From Prolixibacteraceae bacterium (GTDB taxonomy: Bacteria; Bacteroidota; Bacteroidia; Bacteroidales; Prolixibacteraceae): a stretch of 41,918 nt of DNA. Positions 32,842 through 41,918 of the stretch are shown in pieces. The notes under the pieces are model-generated. The model did no database searches, was not told the origin of the DNA, and saw only the letters and a program-made list of their open reading frames with translations. The stretch lies in the NCBI GenBank assembly GCA_025355875.1, contig JANXYV010000060.1:1-41918 (forward strand). The letters run 5' to 3'. Each line of letters starts with the position of its first letter. The first letter of the stretch is position 1. The translations under genes were made by a program, and so were the position numbers.

Positions 32842-35826
32842 TTATTCTTCAAACGAAATCAGCGCCTGTCGGTTCTTTCCGTCCATCACAATATTGAGTT
32901 CGTTAAGGAAACAAACATGTTTGATGAATTTTCCTTCGTCAACCACCCGCATTTTCGTCAAATGATCCATGTTGATTGTTGCATCCTGCGAATTATACGG
33001 AATAGTGAAATAACCCACATTCATCGAAGTTACATTGTGGAAGAAGTGCGAGCCCAAAGAACCGTCGAGTGGAAAATCTTCCAATCCCATTTCTACGATG
33101 ATGTGTGCCTTTGAAATGTGAGACCATAAAACCGGGATTCCGGTGAATGGGTCGCGAGTACCCCAGCGTCCCGGGCCAATCAGGATATATTCTTTTCTCA
33201 GGAACTCCATTTGCCGGTTAAAATGATTGATTTCGTCTGCAATCTCTCTGGTTTTCATTTTATCGAACCGGGCAGGATCAACAAAAATAACATCCCGGAT
33301 GCCACTCACTACTCCGTTTCCCATTCCCCGCCGGGCATACATCAGGGTTTTCGCAGGATCTATTTCACCCAGGTTCACGGTCAGCTGATCTTCGCGGCGG
33401 ATGAGCGGCTTGATTTGAAGCAAATAGAAAGTCGGGAGATTGTTTTCCCCTTTTTCAAGATCGACTGCATACTCAATTTCGACCGGCGAGCCCATTGCCT
33501 CGCGGAATAAACGCAACAACAGAGTCAGTGTGTCGGCAAATGGAATGTGTTTATATTTCAGAATATTGGCAAAATCAATGACTCGCAAACCGGGACTGTC
33601 GATTCCCGGAATCAGGCAGTCATTCTCGTTGTCGTACACCGAAGCGCAGTGTTGCAAAACTCCGTCTTTTTCTGCGGCCGAAATTTTCATTTTCCGGATG
33701 GCCGCATTTTCTCCGCCACCTTCCAGGTCAAACTGAGTGTGGTCCATGTCGATGGCATAAAACTCTTTTTGAGAATCACGCACAAGGTCGTGATCGGAAG
33801 AAGTGTTAATTTGGGGATATTTCGGACAGAAGCGGTAAGCCTTTTCACCTCCAACCACATACATTCCCAAGCCGATGGCTGCAACTGCAAAACCATCTTC
33901 AGGCTCCATATACGAAACCGGGTAAAAGTTATACGATTGAGCCACTCCGCTGATGGATGGATAAAAATGATCCTGATACTGGTGTCCGACCACTTCCTGG
34001 ATGACCACAGCCATTTTTTCCTCTTCAATTTTGTAGTTCACAGCGTCGAAATACGACATGGCTGATTCAGTATAGATACTGGCATACACCAGCTTGATGG
34101 CTGTCTCGAGTTGTTGATATCGTACTACGATATCCGGATGATTATTGGGGATGAGGTAAGTTGCATACACTCCTGAAAATGGCTGGACCAGCGAATCTTC
34201 AAATAAGCCGGAGGATCGGATGGCCAGCGGCATGGTCATTTTTTCGAGATAACTGTATAACCTTTCCTGGATCTCCTGGCTGAACTGACCGTCCAGGAAA
34301 ATACTCTTGGTACGTTCGTAATCGTTGCTCGAATAAATTTCATCGAGCATGTCATTGGTTTCCAGAAATTTATCGAACTCCATGGCGCCGATCACCGCAG
34401 TGGCCGGAATACGGATATTTAATTCAGGAATTATTTTGGCAAAATCAATGTTTTCGATGAAATTGCACATAAAGGCCATTCCACGGCCTTTTCCACCCAA
34501 CGAACCTTTACCAAGACTCACCACATACCGGTTGCCCGAAACCAGCGACTGATCAAACCCAATGATACTTCCCCGAAGTTTCTGAATTCGTGAACTTTCG
34601 AACACGTCGAGACAAAACTGACGCAAATCGTTTGAATTTTTAAAATCCTCGAAACGGTAGGGAAGGAGTTGTTCGGCAATGTTGATCTCGCCACGGGCCA
34701 TCAACCAGGTTGAAAAAGAGTTCCGCTGACCATGGTAAGCCAAAGCCATTTCAGGAACAATCCGAAACATTTCCTGAAATTCGGCCAGATTTTTGGCAAT
34801 CATGATCGGATTCCCTTCGAGGTCCTTAAAAACAAAATTTCCGAATCCAAGTCGTTTGTAAATGTAATTATGAATATCCAATGCAAGGCTTTCAGAATTT
34901 TTGTTGATAAAGCTCGCCTTGACATCCCGTGCCCGCTGTGCGTTATTCACATCGTGGCTTTGCAAAAGAATTGGAATCGGGAATCGCAGGGTTGAAGTTA
35001 CATACCGGAGAAGGTCAACCCCGGCATCTTCGTCATCAATTCCATTTCGCTGAAATTTGACATCCGAAATTACCGAGAGCAGGTTATTCTTATATTTATT
35101 GATCATGGAGACCGCCTCCTCAAAATTGCTTACCAAAATAACCTTTGGTCTGGCCCTCATTTTTAATATTTTATGAAGCTCATCCGCTGATTTGTCTTCT
35201 ACCAGGTTTTGCGTTTGCGACATGATATTGGTGTACAACATGGGCAGATACCTTGAGTAATACTGGATCGAATCTTCGACGAGCAGAATCACCCGGACGT
35301 TTCCGTTTTTGGTGTCTTCAGCCACATTCATTTTGTCTTCAATGTATTTGATCATCGCCAGAAACACATTGGAATTTCCGTTCCAGACAAAGACACGGTC
35401 GATCGATTCAATTTTTGCGGATGAAGTCTGAAAATATCTCAGGTCTCCATTGTTGTTAACCAGCAACAATACCGGGACCTGCGGCTTTTGTTTATGAATC
35501 GCATTTGCGGCACGAACCGGAATGTTTTTATCAACGCCTACCATGATAATTACCAGGTCAAAATCACGGGCTTTAACCATCCGCAGAGCATCTTCTTCCG
35601 TATTGACACTGGTAAAACGTGGATATGCGTAGAGATTCAACTGAAGAAATTCGCCGAAAATTTTGTCTGTAAACTGACCTTCGCGAACAATGGAATAACT
35701 GTCGTAGAGTGTGGCAAGTAACAGGACCTCTTTTACCTTGTACGGCATCAGGTCCTGAAAAATGTCACGGTCACTTTTTTTAAGTTTATAGATGGAGGTG
35801 AGCGAGATTGAATCCAGGTTTTCCAT
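32842..35826 (-). CDS. Receiver-containing PEP/pyruvate-binding (PEP synthase-like) protein
   Basis: A 994-aa cytoplasmic protein. Residues about 30-165 are a receiver-like fold without a clear acceptor (VIIMVG replaces the Asp strand end). Residues 175-330 are a second, complete-looking receiver (E184/D185, D255 in ISDVKF, K309). Residues about 425-830 match the ATP-grasp PEP/pyruvate-binding domain of PEP synthase and PPDK (GKGSLGGKGRGM; PLAIRSSGLFEDS; FSGVYAT). The phosphohistidine and PEP-binding domains of true PEP synthase are missing. The C-terminus has GPGRWGTRDP and GSHFFHN, typical of this stand-alone group. It is probably a phosphotransfer enzyme or regulator under two-component control. 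The large hybrid kinase encoded just upstream is a possible partner. Confidence 0.8.
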   Translation of the reverse strand: MENLDSISLTSIYKLKKSDRDIFQDLMPYKVKEVLLLATLYDSYSIVREGQFTDKIFGEFLQLNLYAYPRFTSVNTEEDALRMVKARDFDLVIIMVGVDKNIPVRAANAIHKQKPQVPVLLLVNNNGDLRYFQTSSAKIESIDRVFVWNGNSNVFLAMIKYIEDKMNVAEDTKNGNVRVILLVEDSIQYYSRYLPMLYTNIMSQTQNLVEDKSADELHKILKMRARPKVILVSNFEEAVSMINKYKNNLLSVISDVKFQRNGIDDEDAGVDLLRYVTSTLRFPIPILLQSHDVNNAQRARDVKASFINKNSESLALDIHNYIYKRLGFGNFVFKDLEGNPIMIAKNLAEFQEMFRIVPEMALAYHGQRNSFSTWLMARGEINIAEQLLPYRFEDFKNSNDLRQFCLDVFESSRIQKLRGSIIGFDQSLVSGNRYVVSLGKGSLGGKGRGMAFMCNFIENIDFAKIIPELNIRIPATAVIGAMEFDKFLETNDMLDEIYSSNDYERTKSIFLDGQFSQEIQERLYSYLEKMTMPLAIRSSGLFEDSLVQPFSGVYATYLIPNNHPDIVVRYQQLETAIKLVYASIYTESAMSYFDAVNYKIEEEKMAVVIQEVVGHQYQDHFYPSISGVAQSYNFYPVSYMEPEDGFAVAAIGLGMYVVGGEKAYRFCPKYPQINTSSDHDLVRDSQKEFYAIDMDHTQFDLEGGGENAAIRKMKISAAEKDGVLQHCASVYDNENDCLIPGIDSPGLRVIDFANILKYKHIPFADTLTLLLRLFREAMGSPVEIEYAVDLEKGENNLPTFYLLQIKPLIRREDQLTVNLGEIDPAKTLMYARRGMGNGVVSGIRDVIFVDPARFDKMKTREIADEINHFNRQMEFLRKEYILIGPGRWGTRDPFTGIPVLWSHISKAHIIVEMGLEDFPLDGSLGSHFFHNVTSMNVGYFTIPYNSQDATINMDHLTKMRVVDEGKFIKHVCFLNELNIVMDGKNRQALISFEE

Positions 35827-35975
35827 ATTGCAAATAGTTAGCAGGTCATATTTTACTTCTCATCAAATTGAAATTTGAGAAGTCTTTAGAAGCTGTTTAA
35901 ATTTAATTTCCAAATCCCGTGAGGGATTAAGTACTGGAAATGAAATAATGTCGTATAATTTGGTTTGCAATTCTG

Positions 35976-36063
35976 ACTCACCCCTGTCACACCTTCGGTG
36001 TTCTGCCCCCTCTCTTTACTAGGAGAGGGGGGTAAGACCGATTTATCGGGCTTCGGGGTGAGT
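35976..36063. repeat. Cloverleaf-like multi-hairpin palindrome
   Basis: The outer stem ACTCACCCC/GGGGTGAGT (35976-35984 with 36055-36063) encloses three further hairpins: ACACC-TTC-GGTGT, CCCCCTCTC-TTTACTAG-GAGAGGGGG and CCGA-TTTA-TCGG. It fills much of the 327-bp gap 35827-36153, which has no gene. This is a dispersed-repeat type seen in Bacteroidota intergenic regions. It may also insulate the two flanking minus-strand genes as a transcription barrier. Confidence 0.65.
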
Positions 36064-36153
36064 AAACTTTTCCTTGCGATGATATTCCTTTCAATTATTT
36101 AAAACATAAACTTTCTGATAAAATTTTTCTAAACAGTCTCGACAAAAATTTCC

Positions 36154-39100
36154 TCATACAGGTATGGTGAAATAAAAAGTTGAGCCTTTGCCAGGTTCTG
36201 ATTCCAGACCAATTTCACCTCCCATCATTTCGATCAGACTTTTCGAAATGGCCAAGCCAAGTCCATTGCCGCCATATTTCCGGGTATGCGCCACTTCAAC
36301 TTGTCTGAAGCGTTCGAATATTTGCTGGTGATATTGTTCAGGAATTCCGATCCCGGTATCTTTCACAAAAAATCGCAGTCCGAATGACTCCCCGACCGAT
36401 CCGGGTTCGACCAGCTCACCCATCGAACCGACGTTGCTCTGAGCCAGCCGAAGGGAAACAAATCCAATCTCAATAAACCCTTCTTCAGTAAACTTGATGG
36501 CGTTTCCAACAAAATTGATCAGAACTTGCCGGAGCCTTTGCTCATCGCTGATAAGGAAGATTTCTTCCTGCGGATTTGCCGGATCGGACCGCAACTCGAT
36601 TCCCTTTTCGGATGCCCGGTAGGAGTATTCTTTTTGAATAGCGCTGATCATTTTATTCACCGAAAAACGCTTCCGGATCACCTGAATCTGGCCGGCTTCA
36701 ATTTTTGACAGATCCATGATGTCGCTGATGATGGTTAATAGCCCATTTCCACTGGCATTGATTGTTTTGGCAAATTCCTCGTGTTGTTCAGTATTGAAAT
36801 CCGGATCGAGCAACAACTCCGAAAATCCGATGATGCTGTTGAGCGGAGTGCGTATTTCGTGGCTCATATTGGCCAGGAAGGATGATTTCAGACGGTCGCT
36901 TTCCTGGGCCTTTTCTTTTGCCCTGACGAGATCATCAATCATCATTTTCTTTTCAGAGATGTCTTCCTTAATTGCCATGAAAAATCCGATTTCGCCGTTC
37001 TCGTTGGTAATAGGGGAGATGACGGCGCTTTCCCAAAACGATTCGCCGTTTTTCCGTTTATTGTGAAATTCTCCAAACCAATCTTTTCCAGCCAAAATTG
37101 TTTCCCACAGATCTCTGTAATACTCTTTAGATTGATGGCCTGATTGCAGGATCCGGGGATTATGACCTTTTACCTCTTCAAAAGAATAGCCTGTGGATTC
37201 GGTAAACTTCGGATTTACATACTCAATACTGCCATTTTTATCAGTAATCACAATGGTTACCGGACTTTGATCGAATGCCTTGCCTAACAGTTTCAGATCC
37301 TGTTCCGTTTTCTTGCGCTCGATCGAGATACTGATTTGATACGAAATAAACTCAAGCATTTGCTGGTCCTTTTCCGAATAGGCATTCGGGTTATCGTAAC
37401 TCTGAACCACAATCGCACCAATTGCTTTCTTATTGGATACCAGCGGAACGCCAAGCCAGACTTTTGAAGGAGTACCAAAGGTTTCTATGCCACTGGAAAG
37501 GTAAAATTCTACAACCTGATCTTCTTTTAACAACAGAGACTTCTGATGTTTGATGACATAACCAGTTATCGAGTTTTTGGCAGACCATGTTTCGATCACA
37601 TCCTTCTCGTCACGTTCATAAACCGTCGAAAGCATATCGGTTTTCTCATCATAAAAGGCAATGTAAAAATTAGTGGCATCAATCAGCTTTCCTACTTGCA
37701 AGCTGATAAATTCAATCAGTTTTGATAAATCGATCGACGAAAGGGCGGCATTCGAAATGGAGAAAAGAACTTGCTGCATTTGTTCTGCGCGATTCTTTTC
37801 AGTAATATCAGTCTGGGTTCCCCACATCCTGACCAAACAGTTATTTTCGATAATTCCCAGCGAATTATTGCTGAAGTACCTCAGATTTCCAATCGAGTCA
37901 ACTTCTTCTGTAATAGCATTTTCAAATCGGTATCCGCTATTTACAAACTCGCGTATTGCCCCACGGTTCACCGGGTTGTTCCTTCCACCATGAAAATCGA
38001 GATGACTTTTACCGATCATCTCCTTTTCGTCCGCAATTCCATACATTCGGATAAATGCCTGGTTACATTCGGCCACAAACATATGGTCGTAAATTAAATC
38101 AACTTGTTTTTCAACCGGCAGTAAAATATCTATGGGCTGGTCACTTTCAAGCCGGTAAACCCCTTCCGAAACCTGGGAAATAAACTGACGGTAACGGTCT
38201 TCGCTTTTATTAAGTTCAGCTTCAGATCTTTTTCTTTCAGTAATATCCTGAAGAATGCCAAATACGATTTTTTTCTCCCTGTTTAGGAAAGCCACCGAAT
38301 GAATATCCTTTATTTCATGGGTATCAGCGGTCCGGATTTTAAATTCGACTTCATAGTGAACGTCGTGTTCTACCAGGTTTTTTAAAGCATCATTCAGCAT
38401 TGGCCGGTATTCAGCCAGCGGAATATTTTTGACCATTTCAAATTCAAATTGCTCACCTGCCAGACCATATATTTTTTGCGCTCCTTCGGATCCAATCATC
38501 GTTTGTGAATCCAGATAATACTCCCAGTTCCCCGATTTGGAAGCAAGTTCAGCACGTTTTAACCTGACCTCACTCACCCGGATGGCATCTTCAGCCAGCT
38601 TTCGTTCAGTGATATCACGGTCAATGCCAAGTACCATTTCTTTTCCTCCAATAATGACGATCGAGGTCGAAATTTCTACCGGGAAAATGTACCCGTCCTT
38701 GTGCATGTGAAATGATTCCTTCTGAAGAACAGGATGAATCCTGAGATTTGCGAGGTATTTCTGGCGTTCTTCGCGGGTTCCTTCGGTTAGGTTGAGCAGG
38801 TCAATTGATTTTCCGATCATTTCTTCGCGTATATAGCCGTTCATCCGGCAGGCTGCCTCGTTACAGTCGACAATCGGCCACGATATTCCTTCTCCGTGTG
38901 GATCAATCAGCACAATGGCATCGGGCGATGCATCGAATAAACCTGCAAACAATTGCTGGCTTTCCTTCAATTGGTCTTCGGCTTTTTTGCGTTCGGTAAT
39001 GTCCTGGAAAATTTCGAGTAGGGCTTTTTCCCCTTTGAATATCATTCCGGTATGACTGATCTCAAAAATCCTTCCGCCGAAAACATTTATGGTCTCGCAG

Positions 39101-41721
39101 GTTGCTGTTTTTCCCAGGTCTATCCCTTGTAGCAAAGGACAATCGCGGCACTGGGTATGATCGTCACGGTACAATTCCCAGCATTTACGGCCAATGGCCT
39201 GTTTACCAAATGTATTTTTCAGATTCTCACTCTGGAAGATTAAATTTCCTTTTTCGTCCACAATGTTCATTCCGAAAGGAATGGTTTTCAGTAATGATTG
39301 GTTGAATTCATAACTTTCGTTCCTGGCCTGTTCTGCCAGTTTACGTTCGGTAATGTCCTGGATGGTTCCGATCATTTCACGAATGTTCCCTTCCGAATCA
39401 AAACTCAGTTTGCCCAAACCAAGTACCCAACGGATTTCACCTTCAGTTTGACTTACAATGCGGTATTCCTTGTTAAAAGGCTGTCGTTTACCGATAACTT
39501 CTTCGCCGAAATATCGCGTCATCATCTCCCGGTCTTCAGGATGAATAATTTCCTGCCAGCCTTGCAGACTTCTATCGAATGTTTTATCAATACCAAAAAT
39601 CTGATCAAGAACTTCAGTAGAGGTCCAGAAATCGCCCACAATATCAAACTTGTATGAACCCACAAATGCGGCACGCTGCGATTCCTTGAAAAAATATTCG
39701 CTTTCGCGCAACAAATCTTCGGCAAGTTTACGCTGGGTAATGTCTCTGAAAGTTCCCATGAGGCAATGTTTTCCTTTGATGAACACTTCACCTGCCAAAA
39801 CTTCCACTGGTACTTTCGTTCCATCGGACCGGACTATTTCGTCCTCAATCGGACGAGTCTGTTCTTTTTGCTGTACTTTTTCCTTATGAAACTTGAAGGC
39901 ATTTTTAGTTAAAGCTGGATGAACATCCGGATGTAGTTTCGACTGGTGCATTCCGATAATCTTACTATGAGGCATGAGCATCAACCGCGAAGCTGCCTCA
40001 TTGGCATCAACGATAATTCCTGTTTCGATATCAGCAATGAAAATTGCATCTGCAGCCTTCTGAAACAATTGTCGGGATTGTTCTTCGCTCGAACGGAGCG
40101 ATTCGAGGGTTTTCATTCGCTCGCTAATGTCGAGGAAAGACCATACCCTTCCATCCGGTTGGCCATCAATGAGCATAGGTTTCGAAATGCGTTCGAATAC
40201 CCGTCCGTCGTTGAAATAGATTAGATCTGAGGATTCAGCATCCGGATTCTGGTACAATTCAGATACCTTTTTAATAAAGCCATCTGGGTCGGCTAGCTGA
40301 ACAAGTATACTGTCGATCAGTTTTTTGTCATCGCCTGCAGCCAGAATATCTTCAGGAATATTCCACATTTCGGCAAACCGCTGGCTGGTCTTGATTACTT
40401 TTCCCTGTTTATTGACAACCAATATTCCGTTATGAATGGATTCCAGCGTGACTTCAGTCAAAGAATATGCGCTTTTTAATGCTTCCTCCGATGTTTTACG
40501 ATCTGTAATATCCCGCAGAATCGTTTGTACCGCTGGCTTGCCCATATATTTGATCGGTATTCCTATGACTTCCGCAATTTTTACTTCGTTGTTGAAGGTT
40601 ATGAATTTTTCTTCGGCAAAACCGGAAGCTTCCCCAGTTTCATAAATTTTCCTGATCCTTGCCTGCGCCTGGCTCCTGCTGTCGGGGTGAACAAAATTGG
40701 TGACTGGCTGATCCTTTAGCTGATCAACCGAACTTACCCCTAGGATCTTATATGCAGCCATATTTGCATATACAATCCTTCCTTCGGCATGAATAATAAT
40801 CGCATCAGGTAATAAATCAACCATCCGCCGGTATTTTTCTTCGCTGTCGCGCAATGCTTTTTCGGCCAGTCTTTTCTCGGTAATATCCTGCAACATGCAG
40901 TGGGTTTGTTTAAAATCACCTCTTGAATCATAGCCAATCCTTCCTTCGAAGGCAATGAAAAGTTTCTTTCCATTCTTATGAACCATTTCAAATTCACTGT
41001 GACTCCGGCCAATTGACTTAAATAATTGAAATTGTTCGCGAAAACCATCCTGGTATTCAGGAGAAAGAAAATCGCCAAACCATTTTCCAATGACTTCGTC
41101 ACGCGTATATCCAAGCGTATCCAGCCATTGTTGGTTTACTTCAATAAAATAGCCATCGAAATCGAGCGACTGATAGCCTACCGGAGCATCATTAAATAGC
41201 AGATGAAACCGTTCCTCACTGTTTTTCAGAGCTATTTCAGCCAGTTTCCTTTCCATCAGCTCTATTTGCAGCGCCTCGGTTTTTTCGTCGACCAATCTGC
41301 GCAGGCGATCCGTTTCGTCCAGCTTCCTGTTTTCAGCTTCTTTGATCCTGAACATGGCACGGACCTGGGCAGTCAGTTCCGATTCGTCGACCGGTTTTGC
41401 CAGAAAAGCATCTGCGCCTGAATCCAGCGCTTTGATCCGGCTTTCCTTATCGGTCCGGGCAGCCGTTACCATGATGATGGGAATGGTTTTGGTCGCCTCA
41501 CCGGCTTTCAGAATTTGGCAAACCTGGTAGCCATCCATTTCGGGCATTACAATATCGAGCAACACCACATCCGGATTTTCCAGCATGCATAATTCAATTC
41601 CAGTCTTTCCTGAAGGGGCGCTCATGAATTGCGCTTCAGGAAATGCTTCGGACAACAATGCTTTCAGAACAATCAGGTTGTCGGCATTATCGTCGATTGC
41701 TAAAATTTTAACCTTATCCAT
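36154..41721 (-). CDS. Giant hybrid sensor kinase: receiver, about ten PAS, one GAF, HisKA, HATPase
   Basis: An 1855-aa soluble kinase without TM helices. An N-terminal receiver (1-125, acceptor D56 in [11 protein letters not shown]) precedes a series of PAS/PAC units, each closed by a D-I-T/S-E/D/Q-K/R-like motif; I count nine before a GAF domain and one after it. HisKA follows (H1621 in NMSHEIRTP), then HATPase to the end ([24 protein letters not shown]). One PAS unit holds a Cys group ([14 protein letters not shown]). The HATPase domain contains an extra segment near [17 protein letters not shown], encoded by a small palindrome. It is probably a multi-signal cytoplasmic redox/ligand integrator, its output passing to its own receiver or to the adjacent receiver/PEP-synthase-like protein. 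Confidence 0.93.
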   Translation of the reverse strand: MDKVKILAIDDNADNLIVLKALLSEAFPEAQFMSAPSGKTGIELCMLENPDVVLLDIVMPEMDGYQVCQILKAGEATKTIPIIMVTAARTDKESRIKALDSGADAFLAKPVDESELTAQVRAMFRIKEAENRKLDETDRLRRLVDEKTEALQIELMERKLAEIALKNSEERFHLLFNDAPVGYQSLDFDGYFIEVNQQWLDTLGYTRDEVIGKWFGDFLSPEYQDGFREQFQLFKSIGRSHSEFEMVHKNGKKLFIAFEGRIGYDSRGDFKQTHCMLQDITEKRLAEKALRDSEEKYRRMVDLLPDAIIIHAEGRIVYANMAAYKILGVSSVDQLKDQPVTNFVHPDSRSQAQARIRKIYETGEASGFAEEKFITFNNEVKIAEVIGIPIKYMGKPAVQTILRDITDRKTSEEALKSAYSLTEVTLESIHNGILVVNKQGKVIKTSQRFAEMWNIPEDILAAGDDKKLIDSILVQLADPDGFIKKVSELYQNPDAESSDLIYFNDGRVFERISKPMLIDGQPDGRVWSFLDISERMKTLESLRSSEEQSRQLFQKAADAIFIADIETGIIVDANEAASRLMLMPHSKIIGMHQSKLHPDVHPALTKNAFKFHKEKVQQKEQTRPIEDEIVRSDGTKVPVEVLAGEVFIKGKHCLMGTFRDITQRKLAEDLLRESEYFFKESQRAAFVGSYKFDIVGDFWTSTEVLDQIFGIDKTFDRSLQGWQEIIHPEDREMMTRYFGEEVIGKRQPFNKEYRIVSQTEGEIRWVLGLGKLSFDSEGNIREMIGTIQDITERKLAEQARNESYEFNQSLLKTIPFGMNIVDEKGNLIFQSENLKNTFGKQAIGRKCWELYRDDHTQCRDCPLLQGIDLGKTATCETINVFGGRIFEISHTGMIFKGEKALLEIFQDITERKKAEDQLKESQQLFAGLFDASPDAIVLIDPHGEGISWPIVDCNEAACRMNGYIREEMIGKSIDLLNLTEGTREERQKYLANLRIHPVLQKESFHMHKDGYIFPVEISTSIVIIGGKEMVLGIDRDITERKLAEDAIRVSEVRLKRAELASKSGNWEYYLDSQTMIGSEGAQKIYGLAGEQFEFEMVKNIPLAEYRPMLNDALKNLVEHDVHYEVEFKIRTADTHEIKDIHSVAFLNREKKIVFGILQDITERKRSEAELNKSEDRYRQFISQVSEGVYRLESDQPIDILLPVEKQVDLIYDHMFVAECNQAFIRMYGIADEKEMIGKSHLDFHGGRNNPVNRGAIREFVNSGYRFENAITEEVDSIGNLRYFSNNSLGIIENNCLVRMWGTQTDITEKNRAEQMQQVLFSISNAALSSIDLSKLIEFISLQVGKLIDATNFYIAFYDEKTDMLSTVYERDEKDVIETWSAKNSITGYVIKHQKSLLLKEDQVVEFYLSSGIETFGTPSKVWLGVPLVSNKKAIGAIVVQSYDNPNAYSEKDQQMLEFISYQISISIERKKTEQDLKLLGKAFDQSPVTIVITDKNGSIEYVNPKFTESTGYSFEEVKGHNPRILQSGHQSKEYYRDLWETILAGKDWFGEFHNKRKNGESFWESAVISPITNENGEIGFFMAIKEDISEKKMMIDDLVRAKEKAQESDRLKSSFLANMSHEIRTPLNSIIGFSELLLDPDFNTEQHEEFAKTINASGNGLLTIISDIMDLSKIEAGQIQVIRKRFSVNKMISAIQKEYSYRASEKGIELRSDPANPQEEIFLISDEQRLRQVLINFVGNAIKFTEEGFIEIGFVSLRLAQSNVGSMGELVEPGSVGESFGLRFFVKDTGIGIPEQYHQQIFERFRQVEVAHTRKYGGNGLGLAISKSLIEMMGGEIGLESEPGKGSTFYFTIPV
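36404..36429. repeat. Palindrome inserted in frame within the kinase ATPase domain
   Basis: GGTTCGA (36404-36410) pairs with TCGAACC (36423-36429) around a 12-nt loop. The sequence encodes part of the extra segment GELVEP...SVGE, which breaks the usual run of the HATPase domain just before KDTGIGIP. It resembles the TTCGAC-AGCTCA type of palindromic repeat common between genes in many bacteria, here kept in reading frame. Confidence 0.5.
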
Positions 41722-41737
41722 ATTTGTAAAATTTCAT

Positions 41738-41745
41738 CAAATCTA
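41738..41745 (-). promoter_or_regulatory. Bacteroidota -7 box (TAGATTTG) of the hybrid kinase
   Basis: The minus strand reads TAGATTTG, a full match to TAnnTTTG, 16 bp before the start codon at 41721. No clear -33 TTTG is present, and the leader would be very short, so confidence is low. Confidence 0.3.
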
Positions 41746-41753
41746 AATGTTTC

Positions 41754-41910
41754 GTTCCTACGGAACTCATTTTCTACGTTCATTTTTCGATGGATTAAAA
41801 TCCATGACTACAATATTGACCGTTCCTGCGGAACTGCGGAATTCAAATCCGCGGCTGCTACTCAAATTTTTCCAGAGGAACTAATTTTTTTGTGGTCAAT
41901 TCCACTGGAA
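41754..41910. repeat. Array of mini-hairpins at the right end of the window
   Basis: The 197 bp after the kinase start contain no gene but at least six tiny stems: GTTCC-TAC-GGAAC (41754-41766), ATGGAT-TAAA-ATCCAT (41790-41805), GTTCC-TGC-GGAAC (41822-41834), GCGGA-N7-TCCGC (41836-41852), TTCC-AGA-GGAA (41870-41880) and TTCC-ACT-GGAA (41900-41910). Four share the TTCC-NNN-GGAA form. The array runs to the window edge. Confidence 0.7.
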
Positions 41911-41918
41911 CTCAAGAG

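Noticed and set aside
1-41918. CRISPR arrays, rRNA genes or complete insertion sequences
   Set aside because: No regularly spaced identical repeats with unique spacers, no rRNA-like stretches and no transposase gene were found; the inverted repeat at 1-549 encloses only a recombinase fragment.

Overview
This window looks like a piece of a Bacteroidota genome, most likely an anaerobic or facultative marine/sediment member of the Bacteroidales-Marinilabiliales. The reasons are the gene families, the near absence of Shine-Dalgarno sequences, several good Bacteroidota-type promoters (TTTG/GTTG, 19-21 nt, then TAnnTTTG) and many short palindromic intergenic repeats. Taxonomy is inferred, not proven.

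Layout. 1-800: a perfect 86-bp inverted repeat flanks a C-terminally truncated tyrosine-recombinase arm-domain ORF, beside a tRNA-Leu(CAG); this looks like mobile-element debris at a contig edge. 1004-2263: an orphan class I isoprenoid-synthase-like gene. 2475-11092: a plus-strand carbohydrate locus with a GH2 lipoprotein, a secreted GH51 arabinofuranosidase, a cytoplasmic Gfo/Idh/MocA oxidoreductase overlapping malQ, and a Tat-exported Gfo/Idh/MocA protein. 11188-26322 (minus): a respiratory/sulfur cluster in at least two or three units. 26626-29797 (plus): a divergent Rieske protein and a cytochrome b6-like protein fused to a 12-heme cytochrome c, followed by a Crp/Fnr regulator. 30906-36153: an unrecognised 601-aa protein convergent with a receiver/PEP-synthase-like ATP-grasp protein. 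36154-41721: a 1855-aa hybrid sensor kinase with about ten PAS domains and one GAF domain.

The centre of interest is 11-30 kb. A Psr/Phs-type molybdoenzyme, its four-cluster ferredoxin subunit and an NrfD/PsrC membrane subunit are followed by a split YeeE/YedE (TsuA-like) sulfur transporter and two membrane-anchored rhodanese-fold proteins. Both rhodaneses end in Ser-Gly-Gly-Gly-Cys, and one has lost the catalytic cysteine, so its terminal Cys is its only cysteine. The next unit carries a HybA/HybB-like quinone module with no catalytic subunit, flanked by two membrane-anchored GcvH-like proteins. Both have Gly where the lipoyl lysine should be and share a C-terminal LQDGGEL motif; one is fused to a PstS-like periplasmic binding domain. 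A histidine kinase with c-type heme motifs in its extracytoplasmic domain and a sigma-54 response regulator follow. A sigma-54-like promoter with a distal palindrome lies upstream of the GcvH-like/Hyb-like unit, and an FNR/CRP-like dyad lies between the divergent respiratory units. The working model is a redox-controlled respiratory system using sulfur compounds, with a periplasmic persulfide relay and a quinol-oxidising Rieske/b/multiheme complex. The family assignments are mostly firm; the joint function and the substrate are inference.
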